NCBI GenBank assembly: GCA_016722465.1
Contig: JADKJC010000002.1
Location: 62,001-126,000 of the forward strand
DNA length: 64,000 nt
DNA from: Chitinophagaceae bacterium
GTDB lineage: Bacteria > Bacteroidota > Bacteroidia > Chitinophagales > Chitinophagaceae
Direction: 5' to 3'
Under the pieces are notes generated by a model, which was not told where the DNA came from, did not search any database, and was given only the letters and a program-made list of their open reading frames with translations. A program made the position numbers and the translations under genes. Positions 1 through 11,300 of the stretch are shown here, piece after piece. Numbering within the stretch: the stretch's first letter is position 1; each line of letters starts with the position of its first letter.

Positions 1-508
1 AAGTATGTATCAAGGTGCGGTAATCTTTACATTCATGCACAGGATTTAATGCGAAACTGCCGGTTCTTTTTCCGTAAGCCATCATACCATTGTGAGCACC
101 TACAATTCCTGCAAAAAAACCAAAGCCCAATACCCTTTGTCCATCTTCATGCACCAGGCATTCATAATCCACCAGTGTAATTTTTTATCGAGGATAGCTT
201 TGAATAATTTTGGTTGTGAGACTGCAGTTTTTTGGTGTGTGAGAAAAAAGGTAGGTCTTTCCGGGAATCAGCATATCAACAGGCACTTCCTTTATACCCA
301 ACAAGATATCACACTCCCCCATATCTTCTTTTATCTCCACCCCTGCCAGTTCAAATTCTTTGTCACTAAAACAGCGGTTGGTAGAATGTTGTGCCACCAC
401 TTTGATGGCCGGGAAATTTTTACGCAGCCACCTGCATTGTGCAGGCGTAAGTGCCACCCTGTTATCAGCAGGAGTTTTACCTTCACGAATCAGTCCAATT
501 TGCAGCAT
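1..508 (-). pseudogene. Saccharopine/alanine dehydrogenase-like protein, N-terminal part, frameshifted and cut by window edge
   Basis: The reading frame starts at ATG 508-506 and gives an AlaDh/PNT-type N-terminal domain: IGLIREGKTP at the start, then LLGIKEVP, then DYECLVHEDG and GIVGAHNGMMAYGK near the window edge. This pattern is typical of Bacteroidetes lysine-ketoglutarate reductase/saccharopine dehydrogenase-like proteins, which are NAD(P)-dependent amino-acid dehydrogenases. Reading continuously needs one extra base in each of three T runs (plus-strand 228-233, 208-211 and 181-186). After these repairs the text aligns through HTPKKLQSHNQ and AILDKKITLVDYE without a gap. Three A/T-run losses within about 50 bp suggest consensus error, though a true pseudogene is possible. 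The rest of the gene lies left of the window. An upstream TTG at 532 is open but adds residues outside the family pattern. Confidence 0.6.
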
Positions 509-613
509 CAATCGTTTTATTTTGGGCGGCAAGATACTGAATCCTTTGGAGCTGGTTGATGATAAATAACAGAATCATCTTCCGAAAAAAATTGCTTTAC
601 TTAATTTTGCTGT

Positions 614-1093
614 ATGAACTATTTTGAATTATTTGACATGCCGGTAAGTATTGCTGTTGACAGTGCAGCACTGGCAAAAAAATATGTGGAGCTACAGAAA
701 AAATATCATCCTGATTTTTATATGCAGGAAAATGAAGCCACACAGGAAGCATCGCTTGAAAAGTCATCCGAAATAAACAAAGCATTAAAAGTGCTTAAGA
801 ACCCCGATGCCACTATTTTTTATGTACTGCTATTAAAAAATCTGGCAGAACCTGAGGAAAAATTCCAATTACCACCCGATTTTTTGATGGAAGTAATGGA
901 ACTCAATGAGCACTTATCTGAAGATTCTGTCGCTGCCATTGCCGCATTTGAAAAAGATATTTACGCTGAAGTGAGTCCAATCATAGCAAACTACGATGAT
1001 GATACCATCAGCAAGGAAGACCTGCTGAAACTGAAAGAATATTATTACAAGAAAAAATACTTGCAACGTATTTTGGACAGAATAGCCGGATAA
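614..1093 (+). CDS. hscB: Fe-S cluster assembly co-chaperone HscB
   Basis: The 159-residue protein has an N-terminal J domain with the HPD signature at residues 32-34 (YHPDF) and a C-terminal helical HSCB domain (residues about 75-155). It matches the usual HscB length of about 170. HscB delivers the scaffold IscU to the Hsp70 HscA and stimulates its ATPase in the cytoplasm. The start MNYFELF is the canonical beginning of the family, so ATG 614 is well supported. A TAATTTTG box at 602-609 would place transcription initiation at or next to the ATG, but no matching TTG element is visible. No hscA lies in the window. The gene ends 25 bp before tRNA-Leu. Confidence 0.88.
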   Translation: MNYFELFDMPVSIAVDSAALAKKYVELQKKYHPDFYMQENEATQEASLEKSSEINKALKVLKNPDATIFYVLLLKNLAEPEEKFQLPPDFLMEVMELNEHLSEDSVAAIAAFEKDIYAEVSPIIANYDDDTISKEDLLKLKEYYYKKKYLQRILDRIAG

Positions 1094-1103
1094 TGTAATA
1101 TTG
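1073..1103 (+). promoter_or_regulatory. Predicted Bacteroidetes promoter for tRNA-Leu
   Basis: TTG at 1073-1075 followed after 20 nt by TAATATTG (1096-1103) resembles the Bacteroidetes TTG-N(19-22)-TAnnTTTG promoter. It lies in the 3' end of hscB and would start transcription about 10 nt before the tRNA. One mismatch in the -7 box. Confidence 0.4.
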
Positions 1104-1118
1104 CAACCCAATTCAAAT

Positions 1119-1201
1119 GCCCAGATGGCGGAATTGGTAGACGCAGCAGACTCAAAATCTGCCGCCCACAAGGTGTGCAGGTTCGATTCCTGTTCTGGGC
1201 A
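1119..1201 (+). tRNA. tRNA-Leu (anticodon CAA)
   Basis: The acceptor arms gcccaga (1119-1125) and tctgggc (1194-1200) pair perfectly, followed by discriminator A at 1201. The anticodon stem gcaga/tctgc encloses loop ctcaaaa, giving anticodon CAA, which reads the UUG leucine codon. The GGTTCGATTCC T-arm is present, and the long variable arm expected for leucine tRNA is seen between the two. CCA is not encoded. Confidence 0.95.
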
Positions 1202-1204
1202 CGT

Positions 1205-1236
1205 AAAAGCTTTCCATTAAACGGAAGGCTTTTTTC
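1205..1236 (+). terminator. Rho-independent terminator after tRNA-Leu
   Basis: Arms 1205-1215 and 1223-1233 form an 11-bp stem (one G-T wobble) with a 7-nt loop, running into a T tract. It ends the hscB/tRNA-Leu transcript. Confidence 0.8.
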
Positions 1237-1298
1237 ATTTATTTACCCGTTCAACTCCAAAATACACCTGTTTAGCCAATATTTTTTCGGCGTAATAA

Positions 1299-1327
1299 TT
1301 GCGACACATAGCTTTATTGTAAATTTG
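1299..1327 (+). promoter_or_regulatory. Predicted promoter of the giant adhesin gene
   Basis: TTG (1299-1301), 18-nt spacer, then TAAATTTG (1320-1327), an exact match to the Bacteroidetes -7 consensus TAnnTTTG. Transcription would begin near 1333, leaving a leader of about 195 nt before ATG 1528. Apart from this promoter and the preceding terminator, I see nothing else in 1204-1527. Confidence 0.45.
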
Positions 1328-1527
1328 AGTGCTCAAAAAACACTGCCTTAACCAGCTCAATCACTTATTGCAGTTTTACAAACAACCACTCTACGTTTTG
1401 CATCCGTTCTTATTATAACAAAAACCACTGGTTGTGGGTGGGTGATTTTTATGAAAGAGATTCGCAGTACTGCAACCAACCTAAGAAAACAGCAATACTT
1501 ACCTGAACCTCTAACAATTAAGGCTGC

Positions 1528-4500
1528 ATGAAAAATGCTTTACACCAGACTATTGGATGTCGTTACCTATTACTAACTGTAGTGTTGTTATCCTTTGCCT
1601 GTAATAAGCTGCATAGCCAAAACTCATTCAGACAAACAGCAGCCAACACCATCTTTTCTACTGATCAAAAAAACAACAGCTCTGAAGATCCGTTTGGCAT
1701 CAACGGCAGGTTTATTCAAAACATCGGACAGTATGGTGATTATCTGTCCGGACATACTGAGATGGGTGCTATTCAATATGGATATGAAGGATTGGGAATG
1801 CCGGTACTTTTTACGCAAAAAGGATTTATACAATTGCAGCGAAAAGCACCGGAATTGAATGAAGAGGAAAGAGAAAAGCAGGAACGAAAAGGCACCAGAC
1901 AGGAAGATGCCTTTCAAAAAATAATCCCTGAAGACCGCTGTATTACGATGGAATGGTTAAATGCCAATCCAACCCCTTTGGTAATTGCAGAAGAAAAAAC
2001 TACAGAGTATCACACTTATGGAATGTTGCCCGAAAAAGCATTTGCCTTTAAGAAGATCATTTATAAAGACCTATATCCCGGCATTGATATCGTTTACCAA
2101 TTTACAAACAATAACAATCCCGGATTTGAATACCGTATTATTTTACATCCCGGTGCTGATATCACTGCCATTAAAATGAAGTATGGCGGCGATACAAAAA
2201 AAATAAAACTGAACAACAAGGAATTGCTGATTAAAACTGAGATAAGTGGTCTTACCCAAACTGCGCCCATTAGTTTTTACCACGAAGACCAGTCAGAAAA
2301 TATCCCTGTAACATTTAGTTTAAAAGACAATATTGTAAGCTTTGTTACAAGTGAACCACTGGACAAAACCCGTACACTTGTCATTGATCCTTTTGTAACT
2401 GCAACCGGCAATCTTTTAGGCTTGAATGCCGGCAAAGCAAAAGACGTTGATTTTGATTATGCAGGAAATGTTTATGTTACAGGTGGCGGCTCCTACACTA
2501 CTACACACAGCCTCGCAAAATACAGTGCGGCCGGGGTTTTACAATGGACCTTCAATGGCACACTTACCATTCCCTCCTGGACCTTTGGCACCTACTATGG
2601 TGGATGGATGGTGGAAAAACCAACCGGTAATATTTACCTTGGACAGGGATTTAATTTTTCAACCGGCTTCCAGGTAATAAGGGTGAGTACAACCGGTTTG
2701 TATGATAATTATATCACCACGGCCAACCAAAATTTTACAGAAGCATGGAAAATGTTTTGGAATTGCAACAATGGTTCACCACAAATACTCATTGCCGGTG
2801 GTGGTATTAATTCCGCAATAAATTTTGGACTTTTCACGCCACCCTCCACTACGGTCTCTTCATTGAATGTAACAGGCATCCCTTACTCTGGTGGTACAGG
2901 TTGGGCACAGGACATAGCTGATTTCGTTTTTGATCCTGCCAACAATGACATGTACACTATTTACGGATCATTATTCGGCACGCCATCACTTGGCAACATG
3001 ATGTACAAGAACACAGCGCCATACAGTGCTGCTTCTATTGCCTGGAGTCTTCCATCAGGTTACAATACTGTAAGTGAAGCCGCCAACAGGCCTTACCTGG
3101 TTGCAGGCGGCTTGGTAGATAATTCCGCCAATATGCTTTATGTGAATGCCTCTTATTTATATTACTGGGATGGGAAAAATTTAAAAGCCTTTGACAAAAT
3201 AACCGGTGCCGGTGTGGGAACACCATTGGTTACAGCCAATATTCCCTTTATGCAGGGAGGCATTATTGTGGATGCCTGCGACAATGTTTTTGTGGGCGAA
3301 GCAAACGGCAATATAAAAGTGTACAAATTCAATGGCAGCACTTTTAATGATGCCGCTGCTGCAGATATTACCATCCCCGGCTTTGCGGGGAGACATGTAT
3401 ATGACCTGGCTTATGATGAAGCAAAAAAATTACTGTATGCCAGTGGCGATGGATTTGTTGCATCTTTTGACATATCAGCTTATTGCCCCAACACATTCTA
3501 TACAATAAACGTTGCGCCCAACTGTGCAACCAATACGGCAACGGCTACGGTTAGCCCAACACCGCCGGCTGGCTCTACTGTTACTTATACATTGTACACC
3601 GGCGGCTCTCAAATCGCCAGTAACACCACAGGAATATTTACAGGTATTACCCCAAACACCAGCTACAGCATTGTTGCAACCATCAATCTTCCCTGCAGTG
3701 GTTCACAGGCAAGTACTACGTTTACTATACCGGCACCAACACTTGGCACAACACAGGTAAATACTACCTGTGGCGCCAGCATAGGAAGCATTACTGCAAC
3801 AGGTTCCGGCACAGCAGGTCCTTATACTTATAACATTAATGGAGGCAGCTTCCAGGCAAGCGGAACATTCAGCGGATTGGCAGCAGGCATTTATACCATT
3901 ATTGTGAAAGATGCAGGTGGTTGTACCAATACAAAAGTTGTAACTGTTTTAAACAGCAACGGGCCATCCCTGTCATTTACACAGGTAAATGCAGATTGTG
4001 GAAGCAACAATGCTACCGTAACAGCCAATGCAACCGGCGGTACAGCTCCTTATCAATTCAGCATCAACAATGGCGTAACCTATCAAAGCGGCAATTTCTT
4101 TACAGGCCTGCTTCCGGGGGCATACATACTGGTAGTTAAGGATGCAGCCGGTTGTACCAACGCAGCCACTGTAACAATAACAAGTTCGCCTTCGCCTTTG
4201 ATCACAGCGATTCCTGCAGCTGCTACCTGTGGCAATACGAACGGCACCATCACCGCCTTTGGAAGCAATGGAACCGGTGCATTACAATACAGTATCAACG
4301 GTAATATTTTTCAGCCAGGCAATACTTTTACCAGCCTTACTCCCGGTGCTTATACTGTTACAGTAAAAGATGCCAATGGCTGCACCAATACAACATCCGT
4401 AACCATTGCCAATATGGCTGCGCCAACTGTAACAGCCACTACTACCCCTGCAGCCTGCAGCAATATTAATGGCACGATCACTGCTAATGGTGCTGGCGGC

Positions 4501-7500
4501 GTTGCCCCTTTGCAATACAGTATCAATGGTGGTACCTATCAAAGCAACAATATTTTTACCGGATTGGCTACAGGCATTTATACCATTTCAGTAAAAGATG
4601 TAACTGGCTGCAGCAGCAGTATCAGTGTAACGGTTTTAACCAGCAACGGCCCCACTTTAACTGCAACAGCTATATCATCCTCCTGCAATGCCAGTAATGG
4701 AAGCATTATTGCAACAGCAACCGGCGGCACACCAGCTTATCAATACAGTATTGATGGTTTTACTTTCCAGGTCAGCAATACATTTACAGGCTTACCTGCC
4801 GGCAATTATATTGTGTATGCAAAAGATGCACTAGGCTGTTTTGCTGCATTCGCTGTTGTAGTTACCAACACAGCAGGACCGTTGGTGACAGCCCTGTCAA
4901 CTGCCGCTTCCTGCAGCGCCAATGATGGAATTATTACTGCAACGGGCAGCGGCGGCACACTGCCTTATCAATTCAGCATAGATGGATTTACTTTCCAGGG
5001 CAGTAATATTTTTACAGGACTTGCACCCAACACCACTTATACCATCACTATCAAAGATGCAGGCGGCTGTGAAAGCACTACCAGTGTAACCGTTAATAAT
5101 GCTTCCGGGCTCACCCTAGATGTTAGTACCATTGCAGCATCCTGCAATACCAGTATCGGGGTGATCACTGCAACTGCAAGTGGCGGTAGCGGCGTGCTGC
5201 AATATAGTATTGATGGAACTGTGTACCAGGCCGGCAATATTTTCAGCGGGCTTGCAGCCGGCAGTTATACTGTGTATGTGAAAGATGGCAATGGCTGCAT
5301 TGTAACAAGTCCTGCCACTGTTGCTGCTGTTTCAAGTGCAACAATAAGTGTTACAACAACCGATGAAACCTGTAACAGTGCAAACGGCATCATCGAAATA
5401 TCCGGCAGTGGTGGCGTAGCGCCATTGACTTACAGTATTGATGGCATTACCTATCAATCTTCGGGCACATTTATCAATATAGCTGCCGGAAATTATACCG
5501 CATATATAAAAGATGGATCGGGTTGTGTAGGTACGCAGGATTTTACCATTACCAATACAGGCGCAGGGCCGGGTATCTCCACTTTTACAGTAACAGTAAA
5601 AGGTGCTTACCTGTGTAATGGCAGCCTGGGAAAGATCACCAACCCAAGAGTGAACGGCTCCAACTGCGGCAGCTGCACATTCAGTTTGGATGGCGGGCCC
5701 TTCATCCCGAACGCCACACAATTATTCCTGAATGTATCCGTAGGTACACATACAGTAACGGCAATGGATGCCAGCGGTTGTACAAAAACGATCATTGTAA
5801 ACATGGGCGTTGCTGTTAATTCTACAGCATCTGCAGTGGTTACGGGTACAGCCTGCAATACAAGCAATGGCTCCATCACACTTACCGGCATTGGCCCAAA
5901 CACACCTTACCACGCAAGTATTACCGGCATTGGCGGTCCGTGGATTACCTTCGACCCGAGCACAACTTTTACCGGATTAGCGGCAGGCACTTACACCATT
6001 ATTTTATCTGATGATGAAAGTTTTGATTCCGGCCCGCCGATAGACCCGGGCGGTTGCCTTGATACCATCACAGTAGTAGTTCCATCCACCGGGGGGCCGA
6101 CACTCATTATTGTAAAAGATAACGGAACCTGTGCATTAAACGACGGAACAATCACTGCATCCGGAAGCGGAGGCACGCCACCGCTAGAATACAGTATTGA
6201 TGGCAGCACTTTCCAGTCAACCGGCGATTTTACAGGGCTTCCCTCCGGCACCTACACGATAACTGTGCAGGATGGCACAGGTTGTTCGAATTCACAGGAC
6301 GTAACAATCACTAATCCTACAGGCCCTGAAGTGACTGCACTTACCGCATCTGCATCCTGTGGTTTAAACAACGGCACCATTACAGCAACAGGCACTGGCG
6401 GCACTCCTCCATTACAGTACAGCATTGATGGTTTTGCTTTTCAGCCGGGTAATAGTTTTACAGGTTTGGCTGCAGGCAATTATAATTTGTATGTAAAAGA
6501 TCTTAATAATTGTTACAGCCTTATTCCTGTTACGATTACTGCTGCGCCGCTCCCAAAAGTTACGGCATTCACTATCGCATCTACCTGTAACAACAATGAT
6601 GGCAGCATCATTACGACAGGTTCTGCAGGCACATCCCCTTATACCTACAGTATCAACGGAACCGTTTTCCAAAGCAGCAATATCTTCAGCGGGTTATCTG
6701 CAGGTTTTTACACAGTCAGTATCAAAGACGATAGGGGCTGTACCAGTACGACAGGAATTACAGTAGGTAATATTGGTGCCCCAACTTTTACCAATACAAC
6801 AGTTGCAGCAAAATGCGGCAATGCAAATGGGAGTATTACAGTAACTGCAAGCGGTGGCACAGCACCATATCAATACAGCAGTAATGGCGGAACAAGTTTT
6901 CAGCCGGGGAATATTTTAACAGCATTGGCTCCCGGCACCTACACTGTTTTCGTTAAAGATTTTAATGGGTGTATTACGTCAAAAGCGATATTGGTTGGAA
7001 ACACCAACGGGCCACAAACACTCACCGCTGTAATAGTAAATGCAGCATGTGGATTAAGCAATGGAACAATTACGGCAACTGCAACAGGAGGTACCGCTCC
7101 ATTACAATATAGCAGGGATGGGGTAATCTACCAGTTAAGTAATGTGCTGAATGCAGTGCCGGGCGGCAGTTATACATTGTATGTAAGGGATGCGAATCTT
7201 TGTATAAAAACAATACCGGTTACGGTGTTGAATTTACCAGGCCCATCATTAACAGCCACAAGTTCTCCTGCTTCCTGCGGATTGAACGATGGCACTATCA
7301 CTGCAACGGCTACAGGTGGAACGGGGCTGCTTACTTACAGTAAAGATGGCATAAGTTTCCAGGCAAGTAATATTTTTTTAAATTTAGCAGCAGGCCCGTA
7401 TACAATTACTGTAAAAGATGTAAGAGGTTGTACCAATACAATTGCAATAACTGTTACTACTATTGGAGCTACTATTACACCAACATTTAACCCGGTTGCT

Positions 7501-8376
7501 GCAATTTGTTCAGGTACTGCACTCGCTGCTTTGCCAACAACATCACTCAATGGAATTACCGGAACGTGGGCACCAGCTTTGAACAATACCACAACAACAA
7601 TTTATACTTTTACTCCAACTGCTGGTTTATGTGCAACGACAACTACATTAACCATCACAGTTAATTCAAATGTCACACCAGCATTTAATCCTGTTGCTGC
7701 AATTTGTTCCGGCACTGCCTTGGCGGCTTTGCCAACAACATCACTCAATGGAATTACCGGAACGTGGGCGCCAGCTTTGAATAATACTGCAACAACTACT
7801 TACACGTTCACACCAACGGCCGGGCTATGTGCAACAACAACGACATTGACAATTACAGTCAATCCGAATACAACACCAACATTCAACCCGGTTGCTGCAA
7901 TTTGTTCCGGTACTGCCTTCGCGGCTTTGCCAACAACATCACTCAATGGAATTACCGGAACATGGGCACCAGCTTTGAACAATACCACAACAACAATTTA
8001 TACTTTTACTCCAACTGCTGGTTTATGTGCAACGACAACTACATTAACCATCACAGTTAATTCAAATGTCACACCAGCATTTAATCCTGTTGCTGCAATT
8101 TGTTCAGGTGCTGCACTCGCTGCTTTGCCAACAACATCACTCAATGGAATTACCGGAACGTGGGCGCCAGCTTTGAATAATACCAGCAACAACAACTTAC
8201 ACTTTTACTCCAACTGCTGGTTTATGTGCAACGACAACTACATTAACCATTACAGTCAATCCAAATGTAACACCAACATTCAATCCGGTTGCTGCAATTT
8301 GTTCCGGCGCTGCCTTAGCGGCTTTACCAACAACATCACTCAATGGAATTACCGGGAACATGGGCACCAGCTTTGA
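1528..8376 (+). CDS. Giant SprB-like surface adhesin, N-terminal section (frameshifted into the next ORF)
   Basis: This 2,282-codon frame is the first half of one gene that continues to 14516. A signal peptide (about residues 1-31) is followed by a DUF7948-type domain (about 60-290, containing the FIQNIGQYGD motif), then a propeller-like region (about 290-690). Next come 16 SprB-type repeats at roughly 3.7-7.46 kb, each with a Cys, NG(T/S)ITA, a YSI(D/N)G core and VKDxxGC. From about 7480 a different 66-residue repeat begins (FNPVAAICSG ... ITGTWAPALNN ... TYTFTPTAG). The frame is lost at about 8185, in a run of AAC triplets, with one extra base relative to sister repeats; the last 60 residues are out-of-frame reading. 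SprB-type proteins are exported by the T9SS and act as gliding or adhesion filaments. Confidence 0.85.
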   Translation: MKNALHQTIGCRYLLLTVVLLSFACNKLHSQNSFRQTAANTIFSTDQKNNSSEDPFGINGRFIQNIGQYGDYLSGHTEMGAIQYGYEGLGMPVLFTQKGFIQLQRKAPELNEEEREKQERKGTRQEDAFQKIIPEDRCITMEWLNANPTPLVIAEEKTTEYHTYGMLPEKAFAFKKIIYKDLYPGIDIVYQFTNNNNPGFEYRIILHPGADITAIKMKYGGDTKKIKLNNKELLIKTEISGLTQTAPISFYHEDQSENIPVTFSLKDNIVSFVTSEPLDKTRTLVIDPFVTATGNLLGLNAGKAKDVDFDYAGNVYVTGGGSYTTTHSLAKYSAAGVLQWTFNGTLTIPSWTFGTYYGGWMVEKPTGNIYLGQGFNFSTGFQVIRVSTTGLYDNYITTANQNFTEAWKMFWNCNNGSPQILIAGGGINSAINFGLFTPPSTTVSSLNVTGIPYSGGTGWAQDIADFVFDPANNDMYTIYGSLFGTPSLGNMMYKNTAPYSAASIAWSLPSGYNTVSEAANRPYLVAGGLVDNSANMLYVNASYLYYWDGKNLKAFDKITGAGVGTPLVTANIPFMQGGIIVDACDNVFVGEANGNIKVYKFNGSTFNDAAAADITIPGFAGRHVYDLAYDEAKKLLYASGDGFVASFDISAYCPNTFYTINVAPNCATNTATATVSPTPPAGSTVTYTLYTGGSQIASNTTGIFTGITPNTSYSIVATINLPCSGSQASTTFTIPAPTLGTTQVNTTCGASIGSITATGSGTAGPYTYNINGGSFQASGTFSGLAAGIYTIIVKDAGGCTNTKVVTVLNSNGPSLSFTQVNADCGSNNATVTANATGGTAPYQFSINNGVTYQSGNFFTGLLPGAYILVVKDAAGCTNAATVTITSSPSPLITAIPAAATCGNTNGTITAFGSNGTGALQYSINGNIFQPGNTFTSLTPGAYTVTVKDANGCTNTTSVTIANMAAPTVTATTTPAACSNINGTITANGAGGVAPLQYSINGGTYQSNNIFTGLATGIYTISVKDVTGCSSSISVTVLTSNGPTLTATAISSSCNASNGSIIATATGGTPAYQYSIDGFTFQVSNTFTGLPAGNYIVYAKDALGCFAAFAVVVTNTAGPLVTALSTAASCSANDGIITATGSGGTLPYQFSIDGFTFQGSNIFTGLAPNTTYTITIKDAGGCESTTSVTVNNASGLTLDVSTIAASCNTSIGVITATASGGSGVLQYSIDGTVYQAGNIFSGLAAGSYTVYVKDGNGCIVTSPATVAAVSSATISVTTTDETCNSANGIIEISGSGGVAPLTYSIDGITYQSSGTFINIAAGNYTAYIKDGSGCVGTQDFTITNTGAGPGISTFTVTVKGAYLCNGSLGKITNPRVNGSNCGSCTFSLDGGPFIPNATQLFLNVSVGTHTVTAMDASGCTKTIIVNMGVAVNSTASAVVTGTACNTSNGSITLTGIGPNTPYHASITGIGGPWITFDPSTTFTGLAAGTYTIILSDDESFDSGPPIDPGGCLDTITVVVPSTGGPTLIIVKDNGTCALNDGTITASGSGGTPPLEYSIDGSTFQSTGDFTGLPSGTYTITVQDGTGCSNSQDVTITNPTGPEVTALTASASCGLNNGTITATGTGGTPPLQYSIDGFAFQPGNSFTGLAAGNYNLYVKDLNNCYSLIPVTITAAPLPKVTAFTIASTCNNNDGSIITTGSAGTSPYTYSINGTVFQSSNIFSGLSAGFYTVSIKDDRGCTSTTGITVGNIGAPTFTNTTVAAKCGNANGSITVTASGGTAPYQYSSNGGTSFQPGNILTALAPGTYTVFVKDFNGCITSKAILVGNTNGPQTLTAVIVNAACGLSNGTITATATGGTAPLQYSRDGVIYQLSNVLNAVPGGSYTLYVRDANLCIKTIPVTVLNLPGPSLTATSSPASCGLNDGTITATATGGTGLLTYSKDGISFQASNIFLNLAAGPYTITVKDVRGCTNTIAITVTTIGATITPTFNPVAAICSGTALAALPTTSLNGITGTWAPALNNTTTTIYTFTPTAGLCATTTTLTITVNSNVTPAFNPVAAICSGTALAALPTTSLNGITGTWAPALNNTATTTYTFTPTAGLCATTTTLTITVNPNTTPTFNPVAAICSGTAFAALPTTSLNGITGTWAPALNNTTTTIYTFTPTAGLCATTTTLTITVNSNVTPAFNPVAAICSGAALAALPTTSLNGITGTWAPALNNTSNNNLHFYSNCWFMCNDNYINHYSQSKCNTNIQSGCCNLFRRCLSGFTNNITQWNYREHGHQL
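3740..7460 (+). repeat. Array of 16 SprB-type protein repeats
   Basis: Sixteen consecutive modules of about 75-85 codons each carry one Cys near the start, a GGxxPxxYSIDG-like core and a KDxxGC motif near the end. Two modules (about 5.58-5.83 kb and 5.84-6.1 kb) are divergent and longer. DNA identity between copies is modest, unlike the 198-bp array that follows, so this block appears older. Confidence 0.8.
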
Positions 8377-11300
8377 ACAATACCAGCAACAACAATTTAT
8401 ACTTTACTCCAACTGCTGGTTTGTGTGCAACAACAGCTACATTGACGATCACCGTCAACCCGAATGTTACACCGACATTTAATCCCGTTGCTGCGATTTG
8501 CTCCGGCGCTGCTTTGTCGGCTTTGCCAACAACATCACTCAATGGTATTACAGGAACATGGGCGCCAGCTTTGAACAATACGGCAACAACAACTTATACT
8601 TTTACTCCCACTGCAGGTTTGTGTGCTTCAACAACGACATTAACAATCACCGTCAATCCGAATACAACACCAACATTCAACCCTGTTGCTGCAATTTGTT
8701 CCGGCGCTGCATTGTCGGCTTTACCAACAACATCACTCAATGGAATTACAGGAACATGGGCACCAGCTTTGAATAATACTGCAACAACTACTTACACATT
8801 CACACCAACGGCCGGGCTATGTGCAACAACAACGACATTGACAATTACAGTCAATCCGAATACAACACCAACATTCAACCCGGTTGCTGCAATTTGTTCC
8901 GGCGCTGCCTTGGCGGCTTTGCCAACAACATCACTCAATGGTATTACAGGAACATGGGCGCCAGCTTTGAATAATACTGCAACAACTACTTACACGTTCA
9001 CACCAACGGCCGGGCTATGTGCAACGACAACTACATTAATAATCACAGTAAATCCTAATGTAACACCAACATTTAATCCTGTTGCTGCAATTTGTTCAGG
9101 TGCTGCACTCGCTGCTTTGCCAACAACATCACTCAATGGAATTACCGGAACGTGGGCACCAGCATTGAACAATACCACAACAACAACGTATACTTTTACA
9201 CCCACTGCTGGTTTGTGTGCAACGACAACTACATTGACGATAACTGTAAATCCAATAGTAAATGCTACAATCAATTGCGGAGTTTCCACAACATCTTCAG
9301 TAACGTTTACATGGGCTATAGTTACCGGTGCTACAGGATACAATATTTCTTACCAGGTAAACAGCAACCCGATTGTCAACATTGGCGCTATAGGCAACAC
9401 ACTGAGTTACCAGGTAAATAGTTTAGCTGCAGGAGATAATGTTACAATAACAGTAATGCCTACCGGAGGTGCAGGTTCCTGCTTTAATGCGGCCACTGCA
9501 ACCTGTACAGCAACTGCATGCACTCCACCAACAGCCAACATCAGTTATGCAGGCCCATTCTGTGCTTCAGTTACGACAACACAACTGGTTAATTTAACTG
9601 GTACGGGAACTTTTACCGGCGGAACATTCAGTGCTTTACCGGGGCTAAATATTAACAGCAGTACTGGCGCCATTACTCCATCTGCAAGTACAAGCGGGAC
9701 CTACCTCGTTACTTATACAGTTCCTGCAAGTGGTGGATGTCCAGGTGTATTTGCAACAACATCCGTAACGATTGATGCTGTACTTACTCCTACATTCAAT
9801 CCCGTTGCTTCGATTTGTTCCGGCACTGCACTGGCAGCTTTGCCAACTACATCGCTCAATGGCATTACGGGAACCTGGAACCCAGCACTGAACAATACTT
9901 CAACTACAACATATACATTCACACCAACCGCTGGGCAATGTGCAATAACAACTACATTGACCATCACCGTTAATCCGAATATTACACCAACATTTAATCC
10001 TGTTGCAGCAATTTGTTCCGGTGCTGCACTGGCTGCTTTGCCTACAACATCATTAAATGGAATTACAGGAACATGGGCCCCGGCTTTGAACAATACAGCA
10101 ACAACAACTTATACTTTTACTCCCACTGCAGGTTTATGTGCAACAACAACCACATTAACCATCACCGTTAATCCGAATATTACACCAGCATTTAATCCTG
10201 TTGCTGCGATTTGCTCCGGTGCTGCTTTGTCGGCTTTGCCAACAACATCACTCAATGGAATTACGGGAACATGGGCGCCAGCTTTGAATAATACTTCAAC
10301 AACAACTTACACATTCGCACCAACTACTGGACAATGTGCAACAACAACTACATTGACCATTTCAGTCAATCCGAATGTGACACCAGCATTTAATCCTGTT
10401 GCTGCAATTTGTTCCGGCGCTGCATTGTCGGCTTTACCAACAACATCGCTCAATGGAATTACAGGAACATGGGCACCAGCTTTGAATAATACTGCAACAA
10501 CAACTTACACATTCGCACCAACTACTGGACAATGTGCAACAACAACTACATTGACCATTTCAGTCAATCCGAATGTGACACCAACATTTAATCCTGTTGC
10601 TGCAATTTGTTCAGGCGCTGTACTGGCAGCTTTGCCAACAACATCACTCAATGGAATCACGGGAACATGGGCACCGGCTTTGAATAACACGGCAACAACA
10701 ACTTACACATTCACACCAACAGCTGGGCAATGTGCAACAACAACTACATTGACCATTTCAGTCAATCCGAATGTAACACCAGCATTTAATCCCATCGGTT
10801 CATTATGTCAAAATTCAACTGCACCCATATTACCAGCAACATCCAATAATGGCATTACGGGTACCTGGAATCCTGCGATGATCAGCACTGCGTCTGTGGG
10901 AACGATCACTTATACATTTACAGCATCGGCAGGGCAGTGTGCAACATCAGCTACACTGAATGTTACCATCGCAACACAGATCACTCCCGTATTTACTACG
11001 ATTGGACCGTTGTGCCAAAATTCAACCGCCCCATTGCTGCCAGCAATATCGAACAACGGCATCAATGGAACATGGAGCCCGGCAATAATCAGCACCGCGA
11101 CAATCGGGACAGGCACATACACTTTTACACCTGCAACAGGACAATGTGCAACTGCAAGCGTGATTCTGAATATTACAATAGCAGGCTCCATTACCCCAAC
11201 ATTTAACCCGGTAGCTGCAATCTGTTCAGGTGATGCATTGGCTGCTTTACCAACAACATCACTCAATGGTATAACGGGTGCCTGGTCGCCGGCGTTGAAT

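Noticed and set aside
92..559. Plus-strand frame of 155 codons at the left edge
   Set aside because: It is antisense to the conserved dehydrogenase-like gene and has no recognisable protein text.
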